Part shown: positions 34,388 through 42,665 of the stretch, one piece after another | Layout of the letters: each line of letters opens with the position of its first letter | Numbering within the stretch: position 1 is the stretch's first letter | DNA from: Bacillus pseudomycoides | GTDB lineage: Bacteria; Bacillota; Bacilli; Bacillales; Bacillaceae_G | Reading direction: 5' to 3' | DNA: 64,000 nt | Assembly (NCBI RefSeq): GCF_022811845.1 | Contig: NZ_CP064266.1 | Span: 3,534,001 to 3,598,000, forward strand | Translations under genes and position numbers: made by a program | The notes under the pieces: model-generated | The model's input: only the letters and a program-made list of their open reading frames with translations | Told to the model about the DNA's origin: nothing | The model's database searches: none

Positions 34388-34636
34388 AAAAAACAGCCTA
34401 TTTTTTACTTCGTCCTATGTACTACGATTGGTTATGGTCAATAGCTAACTATCATAAATTCCTACTTAATCATCATAGTAAATTATATTTTTCGAAAGTA
34501 TTTATTACTTTCATACACAAATATTGAGAAAATATTACTTTATCTATTCGTGTAAAAAAGAGAAAGGTAATGTAATCGGCCTTATAGAATTACTCGTACA
34601 TTCAAAATTTATTAAAGAGAGTGGAGAGTGATTCGA

Positions 34637-36145
34637 ATGTTGAAAAAAAGAGTAGTGGCAATTGCTGCGGCAATACCGTTAGTACTAGGGACAGTATCTA
34701 CTGCTTCAGCGGTAGAAGAGAAGCAAGTAAAGATAGACAGATATTCTCCTCAGGAAAAAGCAGCCGAATATTTAAAAGCGAATGCCGCGCAATATTCATT
34801 AAAGCCAGATCTATCAGACTTACAGTATATTTCAACGACGGATACACAAGTAGCCTCTTATGTTAGGTTTCAACAAGTAGTAAATAGTTCCCCTGTATTT
34901 TCAAGACAAATAACGGTGACTCTTAATGGGAAAGGTCAAGGATTACTTGCAGTTTCCGATTATCAGCCTGTTCAGAGTGTGAAAGAAATTAAGCAAAAAA
35001 TCAGTGAAAAAGATGCGGAGCAAAAATCAAAGGCATATGTTGGAGGAGAAAGTGAACAAAATTTATGGGCGCCAACAATGAATGAATTTGGCTATGTCAT
35101 TGAAGAAGGAGTTGCTATTCCGGTATACCGAGTTGTAGTCCATTCCAATCAACCATTTGGTGCATGGGAAACATTCATTGATGCAGAGAGTGGAAAGTTA
35201 ATTAAAAAGGTTGATATAAACAGGAAAGCGGAGGGAACGGGGAAAGTGTTTATGCCTAATCCTGTCGTATCAAGTGGTAGTTTAACTGGATTAAAGGATA
35301 ATAATGATGCAGATTCTACAGCATTAAATAATCAATTAAAAACAGTTACGTTAAAAGGTTTGAATGGAACAGGCTTTTTAGTTGGAGATTATGTCACAAT
35401 TTCTTCAAAGGCAAAAACAAAATCTTCAACTCTTCAATTTAATTACACTCGTTCTAATGATAGTTTTGAAGATGTGATGGCATATTATCATCTTGACACT
35501 TTACAACGTTACATCCAACAAATAGGTTTTAAAAATATTAATAATCGTTCTATTAAAGTAAATGTGAACGGAACGAGAGATGATAATTCTTTCTATTCTC
35601 CATCAACGAAAGCTTTAACATTCGGAACTGGTGGAGTAGATGACGCTGAAGATGCAGGAATTATCGCACATGAATATGGGCATTCAATTCAGGATAATCA
35701 AGTTCCAGGGTTCGGAAGTTCTGCAGAAGGCGGGGCGATGGGAGAAGGATTTGGAGATTTCTTAGGTGCAACTTATGAAGATGCTACATCAACTACAGGA
35801 TATGGAAAAGCATGTGTGGGAGAATGGGATGCAACCTCTTATTCTAGTTCTAATCCAACATGTTTACGCCGATTAGATAACAATAAGGTGTACCCAAGAG
35901 ATGTGCAAAATGAAGTACACGCAGATGGAGAAATTTGGGCGCAAGGTGAATATGAAATGGCGCAAGCTTTTGGACGTGATGTGGCAACAAAAATTATTTT
36001 ACAATCACATTGGTCATTAACGCCAAATGCTAACTTCCGTGATGGAGCAAAAGCAATAAAGCAAGCAGATGCTCTTTTATATGGGGGACAGCATGCAGCG
36101 GAAATTGACCGAATTTGGACTGCGAGAGGAATTAGTACAAATTAA
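34637..36145 (+). CDS. Secreted M36-like (fungalysin/thermolysin clan) zinc metalloprotease
   Basis: 502 residues. Signal peptide MLKKRVVAIAAAIPLVLGTVSTASA with cleavage after ASA; FTP propeptide and PepSY-like domain (about 30-195), then the catalytic domain. Zinc motif IAHEYGHSIQD (about 342-352) with the third ligand in GGAMGEGFGDFLGA. The MGEGFGD form is that of M36, whereas thermolysin M4 has a GALNES form. ATG 34637 is chosen for its ribosome site GGAGAG; GTG 34628 is possible. Likely an extracellular protease for nutrition or virulence. No clear PlcR box was found upstream. Confidence 0.85.
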   Translation: MLKKRVVAIAAAIPLVLGTVSTASAVEEKQVKIDRYSPQEKAAEYLKANAAQYSLKPDLSDLQYISTTDTQVASYVRFQQVVNSSPVFSRQITVTLNGKGQGLLAVSDYQPVQSVKEIKQKISEKDAEQKSKAYVGGESEQNLWAPTMNEFGYVIEEGVAIPVYRVVVHSNQPFGAWETFIDAESGKLIKKVDINRKAEGTGKVFMPNPVVSSGSLTGLKDNNDADSTALNNQLKTVTLKGLNGTGFLVGDYVTISSKAKTKSSTLQFNYTRSNDSFEDVMAYYHLDTLQRYIQQIGFKNINNRSIKVNVNGTRDDNSFYSPSTKALTFGTGGVDDAEDAGIIAHEYGHSIQDNQVPGFGSSAEGGAMGEGFGDFLGATYEDATSTTGYGKACVGEWDATSYSSSNPTCLRRLDNNKVYPRDVQNEVHADGEIWAQGEYEMAQAFGRDVATKIILQSHWSLTPNANFRDGAKAIKQADALLYGGQHAAEIDRIWTARGISTN

Positions 36146-36166
36146 GAATATGACTGAATAATAGAG

Positions 36167-36203
36167 AACCCCTGACATAACACCGATTATGCCGGGGTTT
36201 CTT
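36167..36203. terminator. Terminator between convergent protease and oxidoreductase genes
   Basis: AACCCCTGACATAA / TTATGCCGGGGTT stem with one mismatch. Confidence 0.75.
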
Positions 36204-36261
36204 TATTACTTGTATTTACTATCAAAAATTACCTATCTATTCATCTAGGAGTTTTCCAGAT

Positions 36262-37755
36262 TTATTGATTTACTGATGCAAAGGCTGTCTGAGAGAAATT
36301 AGGTATAATCTGATTTAATACTTTATCTAATGATTGACCATAGGCGAGTAAAAGTTCATCAAGGAAGCGTTTCCCTTCGTTAGATGAAGTGAGAATGGTC
36401 CTAACTAGTTGTGGATCAAATATAGTACATGGTGAGACTGCCAATGAGTTTACTGCCCAATACATTCCGTATAATTTGAAATCACGCTTCGTTGTTGTAT
36501 ATTTAAGAAATAAATCCATATATTTTTGGCCAAAAGAAATGCCTTTCAATTGCTGTGAACCCACATATTCGACACCTTTCCACTGTAAATCAGTAGCACA
36601 ATTGAGCCACCAAGCTGGTTCGATTACATCTTGCATTTTTTTGAGAACTCTTTGTTCGAAATGAGGGATAGGGTTATGTTGTTGTTCTTGCAAGCAAGAC
36701 TCGAGTACTTCTACTTCAATTGCAGCAACGGTCATGCCTTGCCCAAAAATAGGATCGTAAATACAGAATGCGTCACCTAAGACTAACAATCCAGAGGGCC
36801 ATCGCTCCATTTGTTCAAAGTGATGACGAAACAGTTCTGGAACACGATAACTCCGAGGGGAGCATATTGGTTCAAACTCATGCAATATCTCGCCGATTAT
36901 CGGACTCGGGAGCTGGGTAATAGTCTGCTCAAACTCTTCGGCATTTGTAGGAGGATAATGTCCACCAGGACGATAGATTAGCACCTCGGCTATATTATTT
37001 TCAATAAAGGAAAAGACACCTGTAAAAGTTTCTTTAGTTGGCTGCCCTGCAATGTTAATTGTGTCCCATTTTTCTGTGAGATGTAGGAGCTGGGAAGGAA
37101 CCTTATAGCGGCGGGTACTATATCCAAGGGAGACTTTCAAACGATCTGATTCCGGTACATCATAGCCGGAATTTTGAAGCCAATTCACGAGTTTAGAGGA
37201 GCGACCACTCGTGTCAATTATCAAATCAGCATGCAGTGAACGTTCTTGTTCAGATTTTCCACGTTCTGAGACTTTGACTCCTGTAACAATTGTTCGATCA
37301 ATTGTCATTAATAAATCCATTACGTTATGATTTGTGAGAAAACTAATATTAGAAATTTTTTGTACTTGTTTACGAAGCGTCCATTCAAGCAAAGCCCTAC
37401 TGAATTTAACATCATTTCGTGGATATTGTATTTCTATCGTGCCGTATTGATTGATGTTATGGATGATTTTGTTTAGTACTGAGGGTGCACCTTGTGCTGC
37501 TAAATCATTTTCATAGCCTGGAAAGAGTCGTTCTGTAATTAATTTACCACGCTGGGTAAAACGATGTGGATGGAAGGCTTGTGGAGTACCAGGACGGTTG
37601 CCAGGTCTTTCTGGAAAAGTATCTTTATCGACTATAAGCACTTCTTTATAGTAGGTAGAAAGTACTCTTGCAGTTAATAACCCTCCAATACCACCCCCAA
37701 TGATAATCACTCGCTCTGTTTTTCCTGTTGTTAGTGCATAGTTGGTATGAGTCAT
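36262..37755 (-). CDS. FAD-dependent oxidoreductase / monooxygenase-like protein
   Basis: 497 residues. Rossmann dinucleotide motif VIIIGGGIGGLLTARVL near the N-terminus and the second FAD motif GLLVLGDAFCIYDPIFGQGMTVAAIE (about 318-343), the D-G-P type signature of group A flavin monooxygenases and geranylgeranyl-reductase-like enzymes. The substrate is unknown. ATG 37755 is chosen because GGAGG lies 9 bp upstream; a TTG three codons earlier touches that site. Single gene; 37765-38035 holds its promoter side and no supported gene. Confidence 0.78.
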   Translation of the reverse strand: MTHTNYALTTGKTERVIIIGGGIGGLLTARVLSTYYKEVLIVDKDTFPERPGNRPGTPQAFHPHRFTQRGKLITERLFPGYENDLAAQGAPSVLNKIIHNINQYGTIEIQYPRNDVKFSRALLEWTLRKQVQKISNISFLTNHNVMDLLMTIDRTIVTGVKVSERGKSEQERSLHADLIIDTSGRSSKLVNWLQNSGYDVPESDRLKVSLGYSTRRYKVPSQLLHLTEKWDTINIAGQPTKETFTGVFSFIENNIAEVLIYRPGGHYPPTNAEEFEQTITQLPSPIIGEILHEFEPICSPRSYRVPELFRHHFEQMERWPSGLLVLGDAFCIYDPIFGQGMTVAAIEVEVLESCLQEQQHNPIPHFEQRVLKKMQDVIEPAWWLNCATDLQWKGVEYVGSQQLKGISFGQKYMDLFLKYTTTKRDFKLYGMYWAVNSLAVSPCTIFDPQLVRTILTSSNEGKRFLDELLLAYGQSLDKVLNQIIPNFSQTAFASVNQ

Positions 37756-38035
37756 AATTTTCAACCTCCATTTATCAGGTGAATTTTAATCAGTATTTTC
37801 CATTCCACACTGGTTATTAGTGATTGACTGAGGTTTTTCCTGCTTGCTAAATTGAATATTCTGCATTAAGGTCAGTTGAAGAAGTTAGAATGGTAGCTGA
37901 AAGATGGTTAAAGTTTGTAAAAGGAAAAAGAATGACATAAAAAAGCGTTATTCGCTCCTAATATTGTTTAGAAAGAACAACGCAATGTATATTAAAGATT
38001 ATTACAAAGAATTTTTCTAAACTTGTAGAAAAATT

Positions 38036-38515
38036 TTATTTTTGAGATTCCTTAAAAACAAAATGCTCTTTAAACTTTCTTTCCTCAACTTTTTGACCAT
38101 TTCGCATTGCACGGAAAGGGTGCTCTTGCCATGTAATCATGACGTCTACTTCGTCTGCTTTTGTAGAAACAGGAAAATTCGCATGTTTAAATTCTGTTCT
38201 TCCGCTTGCTAATCGAGCTTCTTTTAAAGAAAATAGTTCATATTTTGTCTCTGTGTTAGGTTCATTTCGGAATACTTCTACTTGGATATTATATACTTCA
38301 TCTTTTCCGATGTTTTGTACGGAGAAGTGATAGGTGTGAAAAACACCTTTTTTAGGTTGTAACATGCCTTGGCCTGTTTTCTTTACTTCATCAATATTGA
38401 CTTTCCATTGTTTTGAATTCTGTGAGATGGGTAATGATTGTGGGGAATAGGCGTATACTTGATTTGTAGTAATCATGCATAATAGTAAAAGTAAGGAACT
38501 GGCTGTTTTTTTCAT
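38036..38515 (-). CDS. Secreted hypothetical protein, 159 aa
   Basis: Signal peptide MKKTASSLLLLLCMITTNQVYA with a likely cleavage after VYA. The mature domain is beta-rich with FHTYHFSVQNIGKDEVYNIQVEVFR, a pattern like DUF4352-type immunoglobulin-fold domains. Ribosome site GGAGG upstream (TTTGGAGGTC). No membrane anchor or lipobox. Function unknown. Confidence 0.7.
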   Translation of the reverse strand: MKKTASSLLLLLCMITTNQVYAYSPQSLPISQNSKQWKVNIDEVKKTGQGMLQPKKGVFHTYHFSVQNIGKDEVYNIQVEVFRNEPNTETKYELFSLKEARLASGRTEFKHANFPVSTKADEVDVMITWQEHPFRAMRNGQKVEERKFKEHFVFKESQK

Positions 38516-38829
38516 GTATAGACCTCCAAAAGAAATTTACTAATAATATGTGTGAAAAACAAATTGTTATGTAATGAAATAAGAGTTTTTTGAGAAGAAT
38601 GGGATTCATGATCTAAAAGAAATTACAAGCATTTGAACGAATTTATTCAAAAGGTAAAGTACGGATGTTTTTTCATAAAAGGGAATATAGTAAAAGGAAT
38701 TGAAGGAATTATAAATCAAAATGATAATGTTTTAGTGAAAGGATCAGAATGGATTTGGAATTGAAATCAGAAAATAATGAAAAAACACCTTGCATTTTCT
38801 CTTTTAAAGGAATAGTATATTCTGTAAAT

Positions 38830-39060
38830 ATAAAAAGTGATGAACAGGAAAAGTACATGATGCAAGGGTCTACAGAGAGCAATCGATTGCTGAGAAGATT
38901 GCGATACCGCATGATGGAAAGACACCTGTGAGCGTTGCTTTGAACGTGATGATTAGTAAAAGCAAACGGTACCTACCGTTATCAGGTTTAAGATGGTCAG
39001 TATGACAATTTGGGTGGTACCGCGGAAAAATCCGTCCCTATTTATAGGGGCGGATTTTTG
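38830..39060 (+). ncRNA. T-box leader of aspS2, Asp specifier GAC
   Basis: Stem I shows AGTGATGAACAGG with AAAAGTAC, the AG-bulge and loop (AGGGTCTACAGAGAGC, GCTGAGAAG) and specifier GAC at 38921-38923 followed by A, inside ACAGG...CCTGT pairing. The T-box TTGGGTGGTACCGCGG is at 39009-39024 and the terminator AATCCGTCCC / GGGGCGGATT with T-run at 39026-39059. Confidence 0.88.
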
Positions 39061-39086
39061 TATCCTTTGAAAGGAGGTGAGTGGCC

Positions 39087-39182
39087 GTGGATGATGACGA
39101 TGACAACAATAATGTAAATAAATATGAGAACATAGGAGGAAGAAATAATGGACCAAACAATGAAGCGGTCACTCGTTCGTGA
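39087..39182 (+). CDS. Asp/Asn-rich leader peptide ORF overlapping the aspS2 start
   Basis: GTG 39087 follows a very strong ribosome site (AAAGGAGGTGA, 39070-39080) and encodes 31 residues beginning MDDDDDNNNVNKYEN, ending at TGA 39180-39182, 35 bp inside aspS2 in another frame. Five consecutive Asp codons and three Asn codons precede a synthetase that, if non-discriminating, serves both tRNAs. It lies downstream of the T-box terminator. Translation, conservation and role are unproven; see findings. Confidence 0.5.
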   Translation: MDDDDDNNNVNKYENIGGRNNGPNNEAVTRS

Positions 39183-40446
39183 ATGCAAAACGTCTAGTGA
39201 AAAGGTGGTTTTACTACAAGGTTGGGTGAAAAAAATTCGTCACTTGGGGAATGTCAGTTTTTTATTATTACGTGACCGCACAGGTGTCATCCAATGTGTG
39301 TTAGAAAAGGACTTAGCTGGATATAAAGTAGATGTAGAAAGTGTTGTGCAAATTATTGGCGAACTTGTGGAGACTACAAAAACAGAATTAGGTGTGGAAC
39401 TGCTTGTAGAAGAAGTAAAGGTGTTAAATACTTCTGAACCACTTCCTTTTGAAGTGAATAAAAGAAAATTACAAGTTGGTTTAGATCAAATGTTAAATGA
39501 GCGCGTCATATCGCTTCGGCATGAACGGATACAGGCCATTTTTACGATTCAATCTACGCTCGTACAGGCATTTAGTGAATTTTTAATAGAGAACGATTTC
39601 ACACGTATATTTACGCCGAAAATCGTTTCACAAGGAGCGGAGGGGGGAGCGAATGTTTTTAAACTCCCTTATTTTCAAAAAGAAGCGTATTTAGCGCAAT
39701 CTCCACAGTTTTATAAACAAATGATGGTAGCAGGTGGTTTGGAACGTGTTTTTGAAATTGCTCCTGTTTATCGAGCAGAACATCACAACTCTTCTCGTCA
39801 TTTGAATGAATATATATCTTTAGACGTAGAACTTGGGTTTATTCATGATTTTCATGAGGTAATGGCATTAGAGGCAGATGTTTTACGTTATATGTTTGAA
39901 CAAGTAGGCCGGAAATGTGAAAAGGAATTAGCGCTCTTGCAAGTTACGGTTCCTATCATTACAGAAGTTCCAAAGATTACACTTGCAGAGGCACAGCGTA
40001 TTTTAAAAACAAAGTACCGAAAAGAATCACCAGCAGGCGATTTAGATACAGAAGGGGAAAAACTACTTGGAAAATATGTGAAAGAAACGTATGGAAGTGA
40101 TTTTGTCTTCATCACACATTATCCGAAAGAAGCGAGACCGATGTACACGATGCCGAATAAAGAAAATCAGGCTGTTACGGATTCTTTTGACTTATTGTAT
40201 AAAGGATTGGAAATTACATCAGGTGCGCAACGGATTCATGAGTATGATATGTTACTTGCTTCTTTTAAAGAAAAAGGATTACATCATGAGAAATTCCAGT
40301 CATATATCGATACATTCCGGTATGGCTGTCCGCCGCATGGTGGATTTGGAATTGGATTAGAAAGGCTTGTATATAAATTTTTAGAATTATCGAATGTGCG
40401 AGAAGCGAGTGCATTTCCGAGAGATTGTACGCGTCTTGTGCCATAA
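39148..40446 (+). CDS. aspS2: Aspartyl-tRNA synthetase, archaeal/non-discriminating type
   Basis: 432 residues, much shorter than the bacterial AspRS (about 590) because the bacterial GAD insertion is absent. OB-fold anticodon domain (VLLQGWVKKIRHLGNVSFLLLRDRTG, residues 20-45); motif 1 near FTRIFTPKIVSQGAEGGANVF; motif 2 VFEIAPVYRAEHHNSSRHLNEY; motif 3 GGFGIGLERLVYK. This architecture is the archaeal-type enzyme that often charges Asp onto both tRNA-Asp and tRNA-Asn. The ribosome site AGGAGGAAG and ATG 39148 are clear. Controlled by a GAC-specified T-box and possibly by the leader peptide ORF. Confidence 0.9.
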   Translation: MDQTMKRSLVRECKTSSEKVVLLQGWVKKIRHLGNVSFLLLRDRTGVIQCVLEKDLAGYKVDVESVVQIIGELVETTKTELGVELLVEEVKVLNTSEPLPFEVNKRKLQVGLDQMLNERVISLRHERIQAIFTIQSTLVQAFSEFLIENDFTRIFTPKIVSQGAEGGANVFKLPYFQKEAYLAQSPQFYKQMMVAGGLERVFEIAPVYRAEHHNSSRHLNEYISLDVELGFIHDFHEVMALEADVLRYMFEQVGRKCEKELALLQVTVPIITEVPKITLAEAQRILKTKYRKESPAGDLDTEGEKLLGKYVKETYGSDFVFITHYPKEARPMYTMPNKENQAVTDSFDLLYKGLEITSGAQRIHEYDMLLASFKEKGLHHEKFQSYIDTFRYGCPPHGGFGIGLERLVYKFLELSNVREASAFPRDCTRLVP

Positions 40447-40450
40447 CCAT

Positions 40451-40486
40451 AATAAAAACTCTTCATATATGGAGAGTTTTTATTGT
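40451..40486 (+). terminator. Terminator after aspS2
   Basis: AATAAAAACTCT / AGAGTTTTTATT perfect stem with T-tract. Confidence 0.88.
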
Positions 40487-40603
40487 ATTTGAGGAAGAAG
40501 TAGAGAATGAAAAATAATATCTGTCTAGTGAAGGGATATTGGAGATGTATTCTTCTAATCTAATTATATTGTATAAATAATAGGAAAAAAATTCTATAAT
40601 ACA

Positions 40604-40633
40604 TTGAGAAATAGAAAATTCATACGTTATAAT
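40604..40633 (+). promoter_or_regulatory. Candidate sigma-A promoter of the type VII locus
   Basis: TTGAGA (40604-40609) and TATAAT (40628-40633) with an 18-bp spacer, 56 bp upstream of the VWA gene. Two further TATAAT-like hexamers nearby make the exact start uncertain. Confidence 0.5.
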
Positions 40634-40689
40634 AAACTATGAATATAGAGAATACTTGTATAATTTTTTCGTGAGAAAGGGTATGAAAC

Positions 40690-41454
40690 ATGTTATATCA
40701 AACACAAGCCACACAACAAACACCAGCGTATATTATTTACCTTCTTGATGTAAGTGCATCCATGAACCAGATGATGGATGCGGGAGGAAACGAGAAGCGA
40801 CGTATCGATATTGTAACGGATGCTCTCTCCTTGGCAATTCGCCAAATGGTATTTCGTTCTACGAAAGGTAGTCGTTTGTTGCCGAGATATCGTTTATCTA
40901 TTTTAGCTTATAGCGATCATGTCTTTGATTTATTAGGAGGCGTAAAAACAATTGATGAAGTTGCAAGATTACGTCCGCTAGAAAAAATTCAAACGCATCG
41001 TTTAACAGATACAGCAAAAGCTTTTTCAGTAGTAGAAAAATTATTGCAAAATGAATTGCCAAACTTGCAAGAAGGACCAGCTCCTGTTGTTTGTCATATG
41101 ACAGATGGAGCATCAACAGGTGAAGATCCGGAATCAATCGTACAACGGATTATGAATATGTCAGTACCAGATGGGAAGGTTCTCGTTGAAAATATTTTTA
41201 TTTCAGATGAAATTATACAAGAGCCGATTTCAAATATTAAACAATGGAAAGGCATTATGCCAGATACAAACATTTCGGATGAATATGGTGCAAAGCTCCA
41301 GCGTCTTTCATCACCTATTCCTGAAAGTTATCGTGAAATGATGATGGAACATGGATTTCATATTGCAGATGGAGCACTTATGATGCTGCCTGGTACGAAT
41401 GCTGATTTAGTATCACTTGGCTTTCAAATGTCCGCTGCTACGCCAGTTCGATAG
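40690..41454 (+). CDS. VWA-domain protein of the type VII locus
   Basis: 254 residues forming a single von Willebrand factor A domain. MIDAS residues are present: DVSAS (Asp20, Ser22, Ser24), the Thr of RLTDTAKAF and the Asp of CHMTDGAST. No signal peptide, so it is cytoplasmic. First gene of an apparent operon with a PP2C-like phosphatase (3-bp gap), YukD-like protein and EssC. The VWA plus PP2C plus kinase set recalls TerY-type phospho-signalling triads. I infer a metal-dependent scaffold or regulatory role in secretion control. Confidence 0.8.
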   Translation: MLYQTQATQQTPAYIIYLLDVSASMNQMMDAGGNEKRRIDIVTDALSLAIRQMVFRSTKGSRLLPRYRLSILAYSDHVFDLLGGVKTIDEVARLRPLEKIQTHRLTDTAKAFSVVEKLLQNELPNLQEGPAPVVCHMTDGASTGEDPESIVQRIMNMSVPDGKVLVENIFISDEIIQEPISNIKQWKGIMPDTNISDEYGAKLQRLSSPIPESYREMMMEHGFHIADGALMMLPGTNADLVSLGFQMSAATPVR

Positions 41455-41469
41455 GAGGTGGAAGGGAAG

Positions 41470-42240
41470 TTGATACATATTTTGCCGCAAGTGAAAGAAA
41501 CGCTGTTGCAGGAACAGAGCACGAAATATTTTACATATCGTTATAGCTATTTTAGAGCGAAGGAAACACAGGAATTAAATGAAATCGGACAAGATTTTTT
41601 ATCGTTTCAAGTAAGTGGAAATCGTTTTATATTTGTACTATGTGATGGTGTTGGGATGTCTTTTCATGGAGAAATCGCAGCCGAATTTCTTGGGACAAAA
41701 TTATTAGAGTTATTTGAAACTTGTTTGGATAAGGAACAAGATTTTTCCGCAATTTTAGACAAGAATTTACAAGAGTGGAAGAAAGAAGCGATAGAAAAAG
41801 TGGAAGCGTTTCAGTTGCCACAAGATACCCCTTGGTTACTCCGGGATGTATTGGAAGAAAAACGAAACCACGGCAGTGAATCCATGTTTATTTGTGGGAC
41901 AATTGAAGTAATTCCAAATCGAGATGAAGTGAATATCATGGTAGTTGCGCATGGGGATTCATTCTTGCAGTTATTTCAAGAGGATAAGAAGTGTCTTGAT
42001 TCGATAGAGTATGAGAGAAATACAGAAAACAGATGGTCTACTCATCACGGAATACTTGGTGGGGAGTTGAAAGTTATTTCGAAAACCTTAGCCAGAAAAG
42101 AAGCAAATCGGCTTGTCATACATTCGGATGGTTTGATGCCACTCCTTCATTATAATTTTGAAGAAGTAACAGAGGAAATCAAACGGGCGCAGAGCTCTCC
42201 GACAAGTGATGATATTTCATTCCTTGATATTTCTTGGTAA
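41470..42240 (+). CDS. PP2C-like serine/threonine protein phosphatase of the type VII locus
   Basis: 256 residues from TTG 41470 (LIHILPQVKETL), chosen because AGGAGGTGGAAGG lies upstream; GTG 41458 falls inside that site. PP2C motifs: FIFVLCDGVGMSFHGEIAAEF (metal-binding Asp-Gly), GSESMFICGTIE, VAHGDSFLQLF, NRLVIHSDGL and the C-terminal SDDISFLDI. The metal-binding Asps appear intact, so it should be active. It is likely the antagonist of the transmembrane kinase-like protein at 47151-49823. Confidence 0.8.
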   Translation: MIHILPQVKETLLQEQSTKYFTYRYSYFRAKETQELNEIGQDFLSFQVSGNRFIFVLCDGVGMSFHGEIAAEFLGTKLLELFETCLDKEQDFSAILDKNLQEWKKEAIEKVEAFQLPQDTPWLLRDVLEEKRNHGSESMFICGTIEVIPNRDEVNIMVVAHGDSFLQLFQEDKKCLDSIEYERNTENRWSTHHGILGGELKVISKTLARKEANRLVIHSDGLMPLLHYNFEEVTEEIKRAQSSPTSDDISFLDISW

Positions 42241-42266
42241 GAACATGAGGAAAAAGGTGAATAAAG

Positions 42267-42632
42267 TTGGAAGAAATTATTGTGACGTACATAAAGCAGT
42301 CAAATGAAGAAATAGATATTGCGATTCCCAATGATGTAAAAGCGGAACAAATTATTGAAGCGATTTTGCATCATGAAAAGATAGATGAAACAATAAGTGG
42401 AATCTATGAAATTCGAGCAGCAAAGGATAAAGAAGAGTGGCATTCTATTCGTAATGATGAGACTTTGCGAGATAATGATGTCTGGGATGGTCAATATATT
42501 ATGTTGCATAAAAAAGGAGCAATCATTCCTTCTTTTGAGATGTTACCAGCAAAAGATCAACATAACGAATCTGTCATGCCTGATGTGCCTTCGGATGAAG
42601 GTGAAGGTTATGTATGGAAAATGATTGAATAG
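42267..42632 (+). CDS. YukD/EsaB-like ubiquitin-fold protein
   Basis: 121 residues from TTG 42267 (AAAGGTGAA upstream). Residues 1-80 show the beta-grasp pattern of YukD/EsaB (EEIIVTYIKQSNEEIDIAIPNDVKAEQIIEAIL and NDVWDGQYIMLH). A 40-residue acidic tail (SVMPDVPSDEGEG) is extra compared with the roughly 80-residue EsaB. It sits immediately before the EssC ATPase, its usual neighbour, and probably is an accessory regulator of the secretion complex. Confidence 0.78.
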   Translation: MEEIIVTYIKQSNEEIDIAIPNDVKAEQIIEAILHHEKIDETISGIYEIRAAKDKEEWHSIRNDETLRDNDVWDGQYIMLHKKGAIIPSFEMLPAKDQHNESVMPDVPSDEGEGYVWKMIE

Positions 42633-42665
42633 AATGTTTTGTGAAAGAGGAAGGAGAAATGTTTT

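Noticed and set aside
34400..34636. PlcR box upstream of the secreted protease
   Set aside because: TATG and CATA occur but not with the required spacing and inner bases.
38725..38745. Fur-box-like ATGATAATG before the aspS2 leader
   Set aside because: Only one half resembles the consensus and no iron-related gene is near.
38749..38931. 60-residue frame in front of aspS2
   Set aside because: Its second half coincides with the conserved stem I of the Asp T-box; conservation there is explained by RNA.
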